A stretch of 10,845 bases of DNA. Origin: Pseudomonadota bacterium (GTDB lineage: Bacteria > Pseudomonadota > Gammaproteobacteria > Burkholderiales > Burkholderiaceae_D). The notes under the pieces were generated by a model. It made no database searches. It was not told the DNA's origin and saw only the letters and a list, made by a program, of their open reading frames with translations. This document shows, in pieces, positions 1 through 6,914 of the stretch. The position numbers and the translations under genes were made by a program. The stretch covers positions 1-10,845 of the forward strand of contig JAEZHR010000236.1 of NCBI GenBank assembly GCA_023416415.1. The letters are read 5' to 3'. The number at the start of each line of letters is the position of its first letter. Position 1 is the first letter of the stretch.

Positions 1-709
1 CCCATGGCGCGCGCCGCACCACACCGCGTCGGGTGTGGCCCTGGTCGGCGGTGGGGGAACGCCGCGTCCGGGCGAAATCTCGCTGGCCCATCACGGCGTG
101 CTCTTTCTCGATGAATTGCCGGAATTCGACCGGCGTGTACTGGAAGTGCTGCGCGAGCCGCTGGAATCCGGCCGCATCACCATCTCGCGTGCGGCACGTC
201 AGGCGGATTTCCCGGCCCGCTTCCAGCTGATCGCCGCGATGAACCCCTGTCCCTGCGGCTACCTCGGCCATCACGCCACGCCCTGCCGCTGCACTCCTGA
301 TCAGGTTGCGCGCTACCAGGGGCGTCTGTCGGGTCCGCTGCTGGATCGCATCGACATGCAGATCACGGTGGCTTCGCTGCCGCACGAAACACTGCTGGGC
401 GCAGCCGACGGTGAAACATCGGCTGCGATAGCTGCGCGCGTCGAACAGGCGCATGCGCACCAGTTGCAGCGCCAGGGCAAGGCCAACCATGCGCTGGAGG
501 TGAAGGAGATCGACACATGGTGCAAGCCGGATGCGGCGGGAGAAGACCTGCTGCGCATGGCCATGCAGCGGCTGAGCTGGTCGGCGCGCGCCTATCACCG
601 CGTGCTGAAGGTCGCGCGCACGATCGCCGACCTTGCCGATACGGAGACGATCGGCCAGGCGCACGTGGCCGAGGCGATTCAGTACCGGCGTGCACTGCGC
701 GAACATTGA
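1..709 (+). CDS. comM: ComM/YifB family Mg-chelatase-like AAA+ ATPase, 5' end outside window (partial)
   Basis: The reading frame is open from base 2 and ends at TGA 707-709, giving the last 235 residues of a protein that is usually about 500 long. The first visible residues (PWRAPHHTAS) match the family's conserved RxPHH block. They are followed by GEISLAHHGVLFLDELPEF, which holds the Walker B motif and is nearly invariant in ComM. Next comes a Cys-rich stretch (NPCPCGYLGH, then CRC) typical of the family, then the sensor/arginine region RYQGRLSGPLLDRID. The C-terminal Mg_chelatase_C domain ends with SARAYHRVLKVARTIADL. The Walker A loop lies upstream of the window. In Haemophilus and Vibrio, ComM is a hexameric helicase that drives branch migration during natural transformation. 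An internal GTG at 35 is not the true start, because conserved sequence continues upstream of it. Family assignment is very secure; the transformation role is taken from the family. Confidence 0.96.
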   Translation, partial: PWRAPHHTASGVALVGGGGTPRPGEISLAHHGVLFLDELPEFDRRVLEVLREPLESGRITISRAARQADFPARFQLIAAMNPCPCGYLGHHATPCRCTPDQVARYQGRLSGPLLDRIDMQITVASLPHETLLGAADGETSAAIAARVEQAHAHQLQRQGKANHALEVKEIDTWCKPDAAGEDLLRMAMQRLSWSARAYHRVLKVARTIADLADTETIGQAHVAEAIQYRRALREH

Positions 710-713
710 ACAG

Positions 714-719
714 TATGAT
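714..719 (+). promoter_or_regulatory. Possible -10 box (TATGAT) upstream of the EamA gene
   Basis: TATGAT matches the sigma70 -10 consensus at five of six positions and lies just after the comM stop. The -35 region 17 nt upstream (TGCACT, 691-696) is poor and lies inside the end of comM. Transcription would start near 726, giving a leader of 60-110 nt before the EamA start. The same gap holds a small hairpin (CGGCC, loop GCAC, GGCCG; 770-783) without a T-run, so I do not call a terminator. Seen by eye only. Confidence 0.3.
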
Positions 720-787
720 GAGCGCCTGTCACGCACACCCGCCATGCCTGTTCGCTACCATAACCATACCGGCCGCACGGCCGTTCA

Positions 788-1792
788 TTGCCGGCTTCAA
801 GCACTCACCGGTTCTTCGACCGGCCGACCGCATCGGCCATGCTGATCGGCCTGCTGTGCGCGCTCGGCGCCGGTCTGATGTGGGGCCTGGTATTCATCGC
901 GCCGCTGTGGCTCTCCGATTACCCGGGACTGGCACTGTCCTTCGGACGCTATCTCGGTTTCGGCCTGATCGCCCTGATCCCCGCCATGCTCGACTGGCGC
1001 AACATTCGAGCACTGTCGCGCGCGGACTGGCTGGCGGCACTCGAACTTTCCTTCATCGGCAACATTGTTTACTACGCGGCGCTGGCCACGGCGATCCAGC
1101 TGGCCGATGCACCACTTCCGGCAATGATCATCGGCACCCTGCCCATCGTCATCGCCGTCTGTTCCAACCTGAGTGCCGGCCACGATGAGGCGATCTCCTG
1201 GCGGCACCTGGCGCCTTCGCTGGGGATCATCCTGGCCGGTCTGCTGCTGGTCAACGCCGGCGAACTCGCCACGCTCGACACCGCACGCGGCGTCTCCCGC
1301 TACGCGCTCGGCTGCCTGATCACGCTGGGGGCCCTGGCTGCATGGACCTGGTACCCGATCCGCAATGCGCGCTATCTGAAGCGCCATCCGCAGCTGCGCT
1401 CGTCGACATGGTCCACGGCCCAAGGTCTGGCGACCCTTCCGCTTGCCGCAGCAGGTTTCATCGTCTATGGCTTCTACGTCGCCGCGACGGACTCCCCCTT
1501 TGACTATCCGCTGGGACCGCGTCCGCTCGTATTCGCCGGTCTGATGCTCGTGCTCGGCTTGTGCGCTTCCTGGCTCGGCACGCTGCTATGGAACACGGCC
1601 AGCAAGACGCTTCCCACCTCGCTGGCCGGACAGTTGATCGTGTTCGAAACCTTGGCCGCTCTGCTCTACGCCTTTCTCTGGCGCGGCCAGATGCCGGGCA
1701 CGCCGACCATCTGCGGCATCCTGCTGCTGTGCGCCGGCGTGATGCTGGGCATGCGGGCATTCGGAACGAGGCACGCGCTTGCAGCAGACTGA
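788..1792 (+). CDS. DMT superfamily transporter, EamA family
   Basis: This is a hydrophobic inner-membrane protein of 334 residues from TTG 788, or 317 from ATG 839. It shows about ten predicted membrane spans in two halves, as in EamA/RhaT-type drug/metabolite transporters. The first span contains GAGLMWGLVFIAPL, close to the usual 'GLLWGLVFVAPL' start of this subgroup. A conserved FGRYLGFGLIAL segment follows, and the second half carries LGTLLWNTASKTLPTSLAGQLIVFETL, the region typical of the second EamA repeat. Substrate is unknown; characterised relatives export amino acids or other metabolites. Neither candidate start has a clear ribosome binding site. I chose TTG 788 because codon third positions stay GC-rich from there and relatives I recall carry a short N-terminal tail before the first span. 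ATG 839 is a real alternative. The gene begins 78 nt after comM and ends 34 nt before the lipoprotein gene. Confidence 0.87.
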   Translation: MPASSTHRFFDRPTASAMLIGLLCALGAGLMWGLVFIAPLWLSDYPGLALSFGRYLGFGLIALIPAMLDWRNIRALSRADWLAALELSFIGNIVYYAALATAIQLADAPLPAMIIGTLPIVIAVCSNLSAGHDEAISWRHLAPSLGIILAGLLLVNAGELATLDTARGVSRYALGCLITLGALAAWTWYPIRNARYLKRHPQLRSSTWSTAQGLATLPLAAAGFIVYGFYVAATDSPFDYPLGPRPLVFAGLMLVLGLCASWLGTLLWNTASKTLPTSLAGQLIVFETLAALLYAFLWRGQMPGTPTICGILLLCAGVMLGMRAFGTRHALAAD

Positions 1793-1810
1793 ACGAAAAG
1801 GCCGCTGAAC

Positions 1811-1819
1811 TGCTACCAT
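1811..1819 (+). promoter_or_regulatory. Extended -10-like element directly in front of the lipoprotein gene
   Basis: TGCTACCAT fits the extended -10 pattern TGnTAnnnT (hexamer TACCAT, four of six matches to TATAAT). No good -35 hexamer sits 16-18 nt upstream, which extended -10 promoters can tolerate. Transcription would begin at about 1826, one base before the ATG at 1827, so any transcript from here would be leaderless or nearly so. The ATG also lacks a Shine-Dalgarno sequence. The alternative is that the gene is simply read from the EamA transcript. Confidence 0.3.
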
Positions 1820-1826
1820 CGCGCGC

Positions 1827-2348
1827 ATGCAACATTTCATTCTCCGCGCTGCGGCCGTCGCAGCCTGCGCCCTGCTGGTGGCCTGCAGTCCAAAGTTCGA
1901 CTGGCGCGAAGTGCGCGGCGCCACCGCCCCTTACGTGGCCCTGTTCCCCGCCAAGCCCGACACCCATGCCCGCTCCATCAACCTGGACGGCGCTCAGGTC
2001 ACGATGACGATGACCGGGGCCGAGGTCGATGACGTCAGCTTCACCGTGGCCAGCGTCGATCTGGACGACCCGACCCGTGCCCAGCAGGCGCTCGCGGCGA
2101 TGAAGACGGCTCTGGTGCGCAACATCGGCGGCGAGATCATCAACGAGACACTGTCCGCGCCGGCGCCCGGGACCACGATGCTGGAACTCGAAGCAAGCGG
2201 CCCTTTGCCGAACGCGGGCGAACGCCTGCTTCTGGCCCGCTTCTTCGCGCGCGACAAGCATGCTTACCAGGTGCTCGTTGTCGGCGATGCCAAAGCGGTA
2301 GCGCGCGAAGCGGCTGACACCTTCCTGACTTCCTTCAAACTCCCGTAG
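1827..2348 (+). CDS. Conserved hypothetical lipoprotein
   Basis: This encodes a 173-residue protein with a short type II signal peptide. A basic Arg7 is followed by an Ala/Leu-rich core and the lipobox LVAC, which makes Cys20 the lipid-modified residue of the mature protein. Ser at +2 predicts sorting to the outer membrane by the Lol rule, as known from Enterobacteria. The mature part starts FDWREVRG and alternates predicted strands with one helix (residues about 83-97). It shows no catalytic motif and only the lipidated cysteine. I recall similar unnamed lipoproteins with an FDWREVRG start and a final DTFLxSFK motif in Burkholderiales, but know of no assigned function. The start ATG has no ribosome binding site. 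The gene ends 10 nt before the MFS permease, so the two are probably co-transcribed. A link to transport is possible but unproven. Confidence 0.85.
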   Translation: MQHFILRAAAVAACALLVACSPKFDWREVRGATAPYVALFPAKPDTHARSINLDGAQVTMTMTGAEVDDVSFTVASVDLDDPTRAQQALAAMKTALVRNIGGEIINETLSAPAPGTTMLELEASGPLPNAGERLLLARFFARDKHAYQVLVVGDAKAVAREAADTFLTSFKLP

Positions 2349-2358
2349 CGAGCAGCAG

Positions 2359-3621
2359 ATGAACTCGATCAAGGGCGCGCTGGCGATTCGCGTCTTCCTC
2401 ACCTTTGCGTACGCCTATTTCCTGTCCTATGCCTTCCGCTCGGTCAATGCCGTCATCGGGCCGGAGCTGCGTGTCGACCTGAGCCTGTCGAACGCCGATC
2501 TCGGTCTGCTGTCGGCCGCCTACTTCCTGACCTTCGCCGCCCTGCAGCTGCCGCTGGGCATCTGGCTCGACAAGTACGGCCCGCGCCGCACCGAAGCCGC
2601 GCTGCTGCTGGTTGCCGCTGCCGGTTCCGCCATCTTCGCCGCCAGCGAAACCCTGACCGGCCTGTGGATCGGGCGCGCGCTGATCGGCGTGGGTGTAGCC
2701 GGCTGTCTGATGGCACCGCTGAAAGCCTATCGCCTGTGGTTCCCGCCGGAGCGCCAGGCCCAGCTGGCGAGCTGGATGCTCGTGGCCGGTACCTCCGGCG
2801 CGCTGGCTTCGACGGTTCCGGTCAGCGCGGCCATGGAGCTGGTCGGATGGCGCGGCGTGTTCTGGATCATGAGCGGCATGATCCTGCTGGCATCCGGCGC
2901 GCTGTTCTTCCTGCTGCGCGCCCCAGAAGCGGCCGTCCCGGCCCCCGTGCCGAGCGCGGGCGCAAGCCAGACCGGTGCGACCTACGCCAGCATCTTCGGT
3001 GACCCGTTCTTCCGCCGCATGGCCATCCTCGGCGGAATCAACCTGGCCTGCTTTTCCGCGCTGCAGACGCTCTGGGCCGGCCCCTGGCTGGCCACCGTGC
3101 TCGGCATGGAAACCGGCGAAACGGCGCGCGTGCTGTTCCTGTTCAACCTGACCTTGCTCCTGAGCTACCTGCTGATGGGCTGGTGGGCGCCGCGCCACAT
3201 TTCCTACGGCAGCGGAAAAGGCATTCCGGTGCTGCGTTTCGGCCTGGCAGGCATCGGGCTGGCCACGCTGGCCCAGGCCGCGATGATCGTCTTTCCGGGA
3301 GTCTGGAGCTGGACCCTCTGGCTGCTGCTGGCGGTATCGCTGTCGGTCACGACCCTGTTCCAGACCCGGGTGAGCCTGCATTTCCCGCCCGCCGCCGCCG
3401 GCCGCGCCAACAGTGCCTTCAATCTGACCACGTTCGCCGGCGCCTTCGCCGTGCAGTGGGGCATCGGCGTGCTGGCCGACGCCTTCGCCGGCTACGGCAG
3501 CGTCAACGCCATGCGCATGGCCTTCGGCGTCACGCTGGGCGTGCAGGTGCTCGCGCTGCTCGCCTTCGTGCTTGCCGAACGACGCGCGCAAGCACCACGT
3601 CTGCTTGAACAAGCGAGCTGA
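2359..3621 (+). CDS. MFS transporter
   Basis: This is a 420-residue major facilitator superfamily permease of the inner membrane with about twelve hydrophobic spans. The first span is followed by the conserved segment SYAFRSVNAVIGPEL. The diagnostic motif A of the loop between spans 2 and 3 is present as GIWLDKYGPRR (Gly67, Asp71, Gly74, Arg76, Arg77). The span-4 region GRALIGVGVAGCLMAPLKA and the segment WFPPERQAQLASW are typical of organic-anion or nitrate/nitrite-like MFS branches. The loop after span 6 (about residues 190-210) is Ala/Pro-rich and faces the cytoplasm. Substrate cannot be told from the sequence. The ATG lies 10 nt after the lipoprotein stop, with only a weak purine stretch (GCGAGCAGCAG) in front, consistent with operon translation. 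A 425-codon open frame on the opposite strand is an artefact of GC-rich codon use. Confidence 0.9.
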   Translation: MNSIKGALAIRVFLTFAYAYFLSYAFRSVNAVIGPELRVDLSLSNADLGLLSAAYFLTFAALQLPLGIWLDKYGPRRTEAALLLVAAAGSAIFAASETLTGLWIGRALIGVGVAGCLMAPLKAYRLWFPPERQAQLASWMLVAGTSGALASTVPVSAAMELVGWRGVFWIMSGMILLASGALFFLLRAPEAAVPAPVPSAGASQTGATYASIFGDPFFRRMAILGGINLACFSALQTLWAGPWLATVLGMETGETARVLFLFNLTLLLSYLLMGWWAPRHISYGSGKGIPVLRFGLAGIGLATLAQAAMIVFPGVWSWTLWLLLAVSLSVTTLFQTRVSLHFPPAAAGRANSAFNLTTFAGAFAVQWGIGVLADAFAGYGSVNAMRMAFGVTLGVQVLALLAFVLAERRAQAPRLLEQAS

Positions 3622-3628
3622 GCCATCG

Positions 3629-3637
3629 TGCTAAGGT
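3629..3637 (+). promoter_or_regulatory. Extended -10-like element upstream of the DUF1840 gene
   Basis: TGCTAAGGT fits TGnTAnnnT and shares TGCTA with the element at 1811. It lies in the 43-nt gap after the MFS gene. Transcription would start near 3644, leaving about 20 nt to the ATG at 3665 with a GGAG ribosome binding site at 3655-3658, which is a workable layout. The hexamer itself is weak (three of six) and no convincing -35 is seen at 16-18 nt. Confidence 0.25.
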
Positions 3638-3664
3638 TTCAGCATTACGTTTCTGGAGTCCCCC

Positions 3665-4006
3665 ATGCTGATCACGTTCAAGTCGAAAGCCGCAGCGGAA
3701 ATCCTGATGTATGAAAAGCATGCCAAGCCCATGCTCGATCTGCTCGGGAAGGATGTGACGCGCGGCATCATCACCGCCGACGAAATGCCCGATGCCATCG
3801 CCCGCCTGGAAGCGGAGATCGAGGAGCGCCGCCGCCGCGAAGCTGCCGAAGCGGCCGAGCGGGCGGCACGCGCCAACGACGGCGACGTGGACGACGAACC
3901 GGCGCCGCAACCGCAGGGCGTGAGTTTCGCCACACGCGCCTACCCCCTGCTGGAGATGCTGCGCGCGGCGCAAAGGACCAAGGCTGACGTCATGTGGGGC
4001 GTGTGA
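3665..4006 (+). CDS. DUF1840 family protein
   Basis: This is a 113-residue soluble protein without signal peptide or membrane span. Both conserved ends of DUF1840 are present. The N-terminus begins MLITFKSKAAAEILMYEKHA, followed by PMLDLLGKDVTRGIIT. The C-terminal block VSFATRAYPLLEMLRAAQ ends in VMWGV. Between them lies a charged Glu/Arg/Ala helix (about residues 44-72), probably a coiled coil, and a low-complexity acidic and Pro-rich stretch. Function is unknown in the family, which I know from Burkholderiales and close relatives. The start is supported by GGAG at 3655-3658, six bases before the ATG. The stop TGA shares its A with the ATG of the downstream hydrolase (TGATG), so the two proteins are probably made at linked rates. 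Confidence 0.93.
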   Translation: MLITFKSKAAAEILMYEKHAKPMLDLLGKDVTRGIITADEMPDAIARLEAEIEERRRREAAEAAERAARANDGDVDDEPAPQPQGVSFATRAYPLLEMLRAAQRTKADVMWGV

Positions 4007-4875
4007 TGCCGTCTCCCGCCGTCAGCGTGCTGAGCGCTGAAGACGGCACGCCGCTGCATGTGGCCGACTGGTCTGCCGCTGAAACGCGGGGCGCGCGACG
4101 CGGTGTACTGATCCTGCACGGCCTCGGCGAGCACGGAGGGCGATACGCGCACGTGGCAGGTTTCTTCCTTGAACGCGGCTTCGACGTGCGCATTCACGAT
4201 CATCGCGGCCACGGACGTTCCAGCGGCAGGCGCGGCGATGTGCCCGACGAAACAGCCCTGTTGCGCGATGCTGCGCTGGTGTTGCGCGACTTCGCCCGGC
4301 ACTTCGACGCACCGCCCTTGCTGCTCGGTCACAGCATGGGCGGCCTGCTTGCCGCACATCTTGCCTGTGCGCGATTGAAGCCGATCTCCGGCCTGATCCT
4401 GTCCTCTCCCGCGCTGGCAATTACGCTGTCGCGCACACAGAGTCTGCTGCTGGCCGCGATGTCTGCGCTGGCTCCCGGCGTGGCAGTCCCCAACGGCGTG
4501 CCGGCGGCCCGCCTGTCGCACGACGCGACCGTGGTCGACGCCTATCGCAATGATCCGCTGGTCCACGCCAGGATCACCGCACGCCTGCTGCGCAGCATGC
4601 TGGCGGCAATCGACTGCGTGCAGCAGAACGCAACCGCGATCAACGTGCCGGTCCTGCTGCTGGTCGCCGGAAGCGACCACATTGTCGATGCGCGCGGCAG
4701 CGATGCCTTCTTCGCCCGTCTGCCGGCCGATGCAGGCACGCTGCGGCACTATCCGGACCTGTATCACGAGATTTTCAACGAACCTGACGCGCCGGCCGTA
4801 TTCGCGGACCTGCAATCCTGGCTGGACGCGCACGCGTTGCCGCCGCCCCCGGCGGTGCCGGCACGCACGGCTTAA
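4006..4875 (+). CDS. Alpha/beta hydrolase, monoacylglycerol lipase / lysophospholipase type
   Basis: This encodes a 289-residue alpha/beta hydrolase of the serine aminopeptidase S33 (Hydrolase_4) group. HGLGEHGGRY at residues 38-47 is the oxyanion-hole loop characteristic of monoacylglycerol lipases and PldB-like lysophospholipases. The segment DHRGHGRSSGRRGD follows. The nucleophile elbow GHSMGG gives Ser110. The other triad members are Asp224 in AGSDHIVD and His254 in DLYHEIFNE, so all catalytic residues are intact. There is no signal peptide, so the enzyme should be cytoplasmic or loosely membrane-associated. The likely reaction is release of a fatty acid from a monoacylglycerol or lysophospholipid; the substrate is inferred from the family. 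The start is the ATG overlapping the DUF1840 stop (TGATG), with GGGG at 3996-3999 as a possible ribosome binding site. An in-frame GTG at 3994 lies inside the conserved end of DUF1840 and is less likely. The C-terminus is a short Pro/Ala tail. Confidence 0.92.
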   Translation: MPSPAVSVLSAEDGTPLHVADWSAAETRGARRGVLILHGLGEHGGRYAHVAGFFLERGFDVRIHDHRGHGRSSGRRGDVPDETALLRDAALVLRDFARHFDAPPLLLGHSMGGLLAAHLACARLKPISGLILSSPALAITLSRTQSLLLAAMSALAPGVAVPNGVPAARLSHDATVVDAYRNDPLVHARITARLLRSMLAAIDCVQQNATAINVPVLLLVAGSDHIVDARGSDAFFARLPADAGTLRHYPDLYHEIFNEPDAPAVFADLQSWLDAHALPPPPAVPARTA

Positions 4876-4917
4876 GCCAGCCGATTGCCGAAACTGCCAA
4901 CATCTTCACCCCCATTC

Positions 4918-6240
4918 ATGAGCACATCCCGTCCCCGCCTGAAAACCGATTCACTGGCCTTCGCGCTGCTGGGCGCCGCGCGCGCGGTGGCGCAAGTCAA
5001 GGCAGGGCGCGCCCTGCCGCAAGCGCTGGCAAGCGTCTTCGATGCCGATGCAGCCACGCCGCAGGCGCGCGGTGCAATCCAGGACATCGCCTATCGCACG
5101 ATGCGCCGGCTCGGCCGGGCCGAGGCACTGCTGCGCCAGCTGACAGCGAAGCCCGTCGCGCCGGCCGAACTGCACGCCTTGCTATGCTGCGCGCTGGGCC
5201 TGCTGTTGCCGGGTCCCGATGACGATGGTGCGCTGCCCTACGAAGCGTTTACCGTCGTCGACCAGGCCGTAACGGCCGCAGCAGCCACGCCGCCCCTTGC
5301 GCGCGCCAAAGGTCTGATCAACGCGGTACTGCGCCGCTTCCTGCGCGAGCGCGATGCAATCGAAACTGCATTGGGCGACGACCCGGTCGCGAGCTGGAAC
5401 TACCCGCGCTGGTGGATCGATGCGGCACGCAAAGCCTGGCCGCAACAGTGGGAACAACTTCTGGAAGCGGGCAACCGCGCAGCACCGCTTACGCTGCGCG
5501 TCAATCGCAGGCGTACCGACGTCGCGGCCTGGCTGGCGCGGCTGTCCGCGGCCGGACTGGCGGGAACGCAGATCGGGCCGCACGCCGTGCGTCTGGCGCG
5601 CCCGGTGCCGGTGGCGCAGATTCCGGGCTTTGCGCAAGGCGAAGTCTCGGTACAGGATGCAGCGGCGCAACTTTCCGCGCCACTGATGGATTTGCAAGAC
5701 GGCATGCGTGTGCTCGACGCCTGCGCCGCCCCTGGCGGCAAGACCGGCCACATGCTCGAACTGGCACAACTCGACCTGCTCGCCCTCGACAGCGATCCGG
5801 CGCGCCTGACACGCATCCGCGAAAACCTCGACCGGCTGGGCCTGCAGGCGCGCGTGCAAACCGGCGATGCCGCCGCGCGCGACTGGTGGGACGGCCTGCC
5901 CTTCGACCGCATCCTGGCCGACGTGCCGTGCACGGCATCCGGCATCGTGCGTCGCCATCCGGACATTCGCTGGCTGCGCCGGCCCGAAGACGCCGCACGT
6001 CTGGCGAAGGTTGCGGCGGCCATCCTCGACAACCTCTGGCCCATGCTCAAACCCGGCGGCAAGCTGCTGTTCGTGACCTGCTCGCTGTGGCCGGAAGAAT
6101 CCGAGCAACAGGCTGCCGCATTTGCAGCACGCCATGACGCAATCCGGCTGCCGGCGCCAGGCCAGTTACTCCCTGTTGCAAACGACGAAGCGGACCACGA
6201 CGGTCTCTTTCATGCGCTGTTCCAACGCCCGTCGCTCTGA
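4918..6240 (+). CDS. rsmB: 16S rRNA (cytosine-967-C5)-methyltransferase RsmB
   Basis: This is a 440-residue enzyme (E. coli RsmB is about 430) that methylates C967 of 16S rRNA using S-adenosylmethionine. The N-terminal NusB-like RNA-binding domain (about residues 10-150) includes the conserved LINAVLRRFLRE stretch. The Rossmann methyltransferase domain shows motif I as DACAAPGGKT (from residue 267) and an acidic SAM ligand in ALDSD (Asp291). Motif IV is DVPCTASGIVRRHPDIRW, with the product-release cysteine at 338. Motif VI is TCSLWPEE, with the catalytic nucleophile Cys388. Both cysteines of the RCMT family mechanism are therefore present. I chose ATG 4918; a TTG at 4885 would add eleven residues unlike the family. 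No Shine-Dalgarno is visible before the ATG. The gene starts 42 nt after the hydrolase. It precedes the DUF4390/ntrYX block, an order I recall from other Burkholderiales. Confidence 0.97.
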   Translation: MSTSRPRLKTDSLAFALLGAARAVAQVKAGRALPQALASVFDADAATPQARGAIQDIAYRTMRRLGRAEALLRQLTAKPVAPAELHALLCCALGLLLPGPDDDGALPYEAFTVVDQAVTAAAATPPLARAKGLINAVLRRFLRERDAIETALGDDPVASWNYPRWWIDAARKAWPQQWEQLLEAGNRAAPLTLRVNRRRTDVAAWLARLSAAGLAGTQIGPHAVRLARPVPVAQIPGFAQGEVSVQDAAAQLSAPLMDLQDGMRVLDACAAPGGKTGHMLELAQLDLLALDSDPARLTRIRENLDRLGLQARVQTGDAAARDWWDGLPFDRILADVPCTASGIVRRHPDIRWLRRPEDAARLAKVAAAILDNLWPMLKPGGKLLFVTCSLWPEESEQQAAAFAARHDAIRLPAPGQLLPVANDEADHDGLFHALFQRPSL

Positions 6241-6246
6241 TAGTAT
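6238..6246 (+). promoter_or_regulatory. Extended -10-like element overlapping the rsmB stop
   Basis: TGATAGTAT (TGn plus TAGTAT, four of six to TATAAT) begins with the rsmB stop codon itself. No strong -35 is seen; TGTTCC lies at 17-nt spacing (6218-6223). If used, it would start a transcript near 6253 for the DUF4390-ntrY-ntrX block, with a leader of about 60-90 nt. It is the best promoter candidate in the 105-nt gap before ATG 6346. Confidence 0.3.
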
Positions 6247-6345
6247 CTGCGGCCGAACCCCTTTCCTGCGAACATCGGCCCGCGGCCACTCGGCTCACTT
6301 CAATTCTCGGACAGCGTGAACTTCCAGCTCCAACAGAGCCGATCC

Positions 6346-6912
6346 ATGCCACGCCTGCTGCAGCTGCTCAATGCCTGGCTGCTCGCATTCATGCTGGCCG
6401 GGACGGCAACGGCAAGTTCCGGCGAAGGCATTGCCATTCAGCGTGCAGAGCTTGAATTCAGCGACAACAGTTACCGGCTGGCGCTGGCCTATTCGTTCAA
6501 GCTCACGCAGGCGCTCGAAGACGCGATCTCGCGCGGGGTCCCCCTTTACTTCACTACTGAAGTCCAGCTGACACGCCCGCGCTGGTGGTGGTTCGACGAA
6601 CAGGCACTGCTGGCCACGCGTACCACGCGCGTGTCATACAACGTCCTGACCCAGAAATACAACGTCTCGCAGGACGGCAGTCTGCAGCAGAGTTTTGCCA
6701 CGCTCGATGAGGCGCTGGCGCTGGTGCGGCGGCCGCCGCGCTGGGATCTGGGACCGCGCAGCATGCTCAAGTCCGGCGAAGTCTACGAACTCGCGGTGCG
6801 CATGGGCCTGGATGTGGCCCGCCTGCCCAAGCCGATCCAGGTGCATGCGCTCAACAGTTCCGACTGGCGCTTCAGCTCGGACTGGAAACAGTTCAACTTC
6901 AGGGCCGAATAG
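6346..6912 (+). CDS. DUF4390 family exported protein
   Basis: This is a 188-residue protein from ATG 6346. The N-terminus is a Sec-type signal peptide: a basic residue, a Leu/Ala core (residues 4-18) and likely cleavage after TATA at residue 23. The mature part is a periplasmic domain of about 165 residues with alternating beta-strands. DUF4390 hallmarks are YSFKLTQALEDAISRGVPLYF, the aromatic cluster TRPRWWWFDE, RVSYNVLTQKYNVS, FATLDEALALVRR, and the C-terminal LPKPIQVHAL with DWRFSSDWKQF. The family's function is unknown. The gene ends 2 nt before the ntrY-like kinase, so co-translation is very likely and the protein may act near the kinase's periplasmic domain; this is inference. A GTG at 6316 would add ten residues (MNFQLQQSRS) in front of the signal peptide. 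I prefer the ATG because it gives a normal signal peptide and has AGAG seven bases upstream. Confidence 0.9.
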   Translation: MPRLLQLLNAWLLAFMLAGTATASSGEGIAIQRAELEFSDNSYRLALAYSFKLTQALEDAISRGVPLYFTTEVQLTRPRWWWFDEQALLATRTTRVSYNVLTQKYNVSQDGSLQQSFATLDEALALVRRPPRWDLGPRSMLKSGEVYELAVRMGLDVARLPKPIQVHALNSSDWRFSSDWKQFNFRAE

Positions 6913-6914
6913 CG

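Noticed and set aside
35..709. GTG 35 as the start of comM
   Set aside because: The conserved RxPHH block of the family lies upstream in the same frame (residues encoded from base 2), so the gene runs in from outside the window.
770..823. Small hairpins between comM and the EamA gene (770-783 and 808-823) as a comM terminator
   Set aside because: Stems are only four to five pairs, made of the common palindrome CGGCCG or CCGG, and no T-run follows.
517..1188. 223-codon + frame bridging comM and the EamA gene
   Set aside because: It overlaps two well-supported genes in another frame and its product is Arg/Pro/Ala-rich without a domain. Its ATG at 718 also has no ribosome binding site.
2335..3612. 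Open frame of 425 codons on the - strand opposite the MFS gene
   Set aside because: Its protein is rich in Gln, Gly, Arg and His without any domain, and it mirrors the third codon positions of a clear MFS permease. It is typical of antisense frames in GC-rich DNA.
4885..4917. TTG 4885 as the start of rsmB
   Set aside because: The added eleven residues (MPKLPTSSPPF) are unlike the family and the TTG has no ribosome binding site; ATG 4918 gives normal length.
5182..6135. Open frame of 317 codons on the - strand opposite rsmB
   Set aside because: Shadow of rsmB; no motif, no ribosome binding site, and rsmB has both catalytic cysteines on the + strand.
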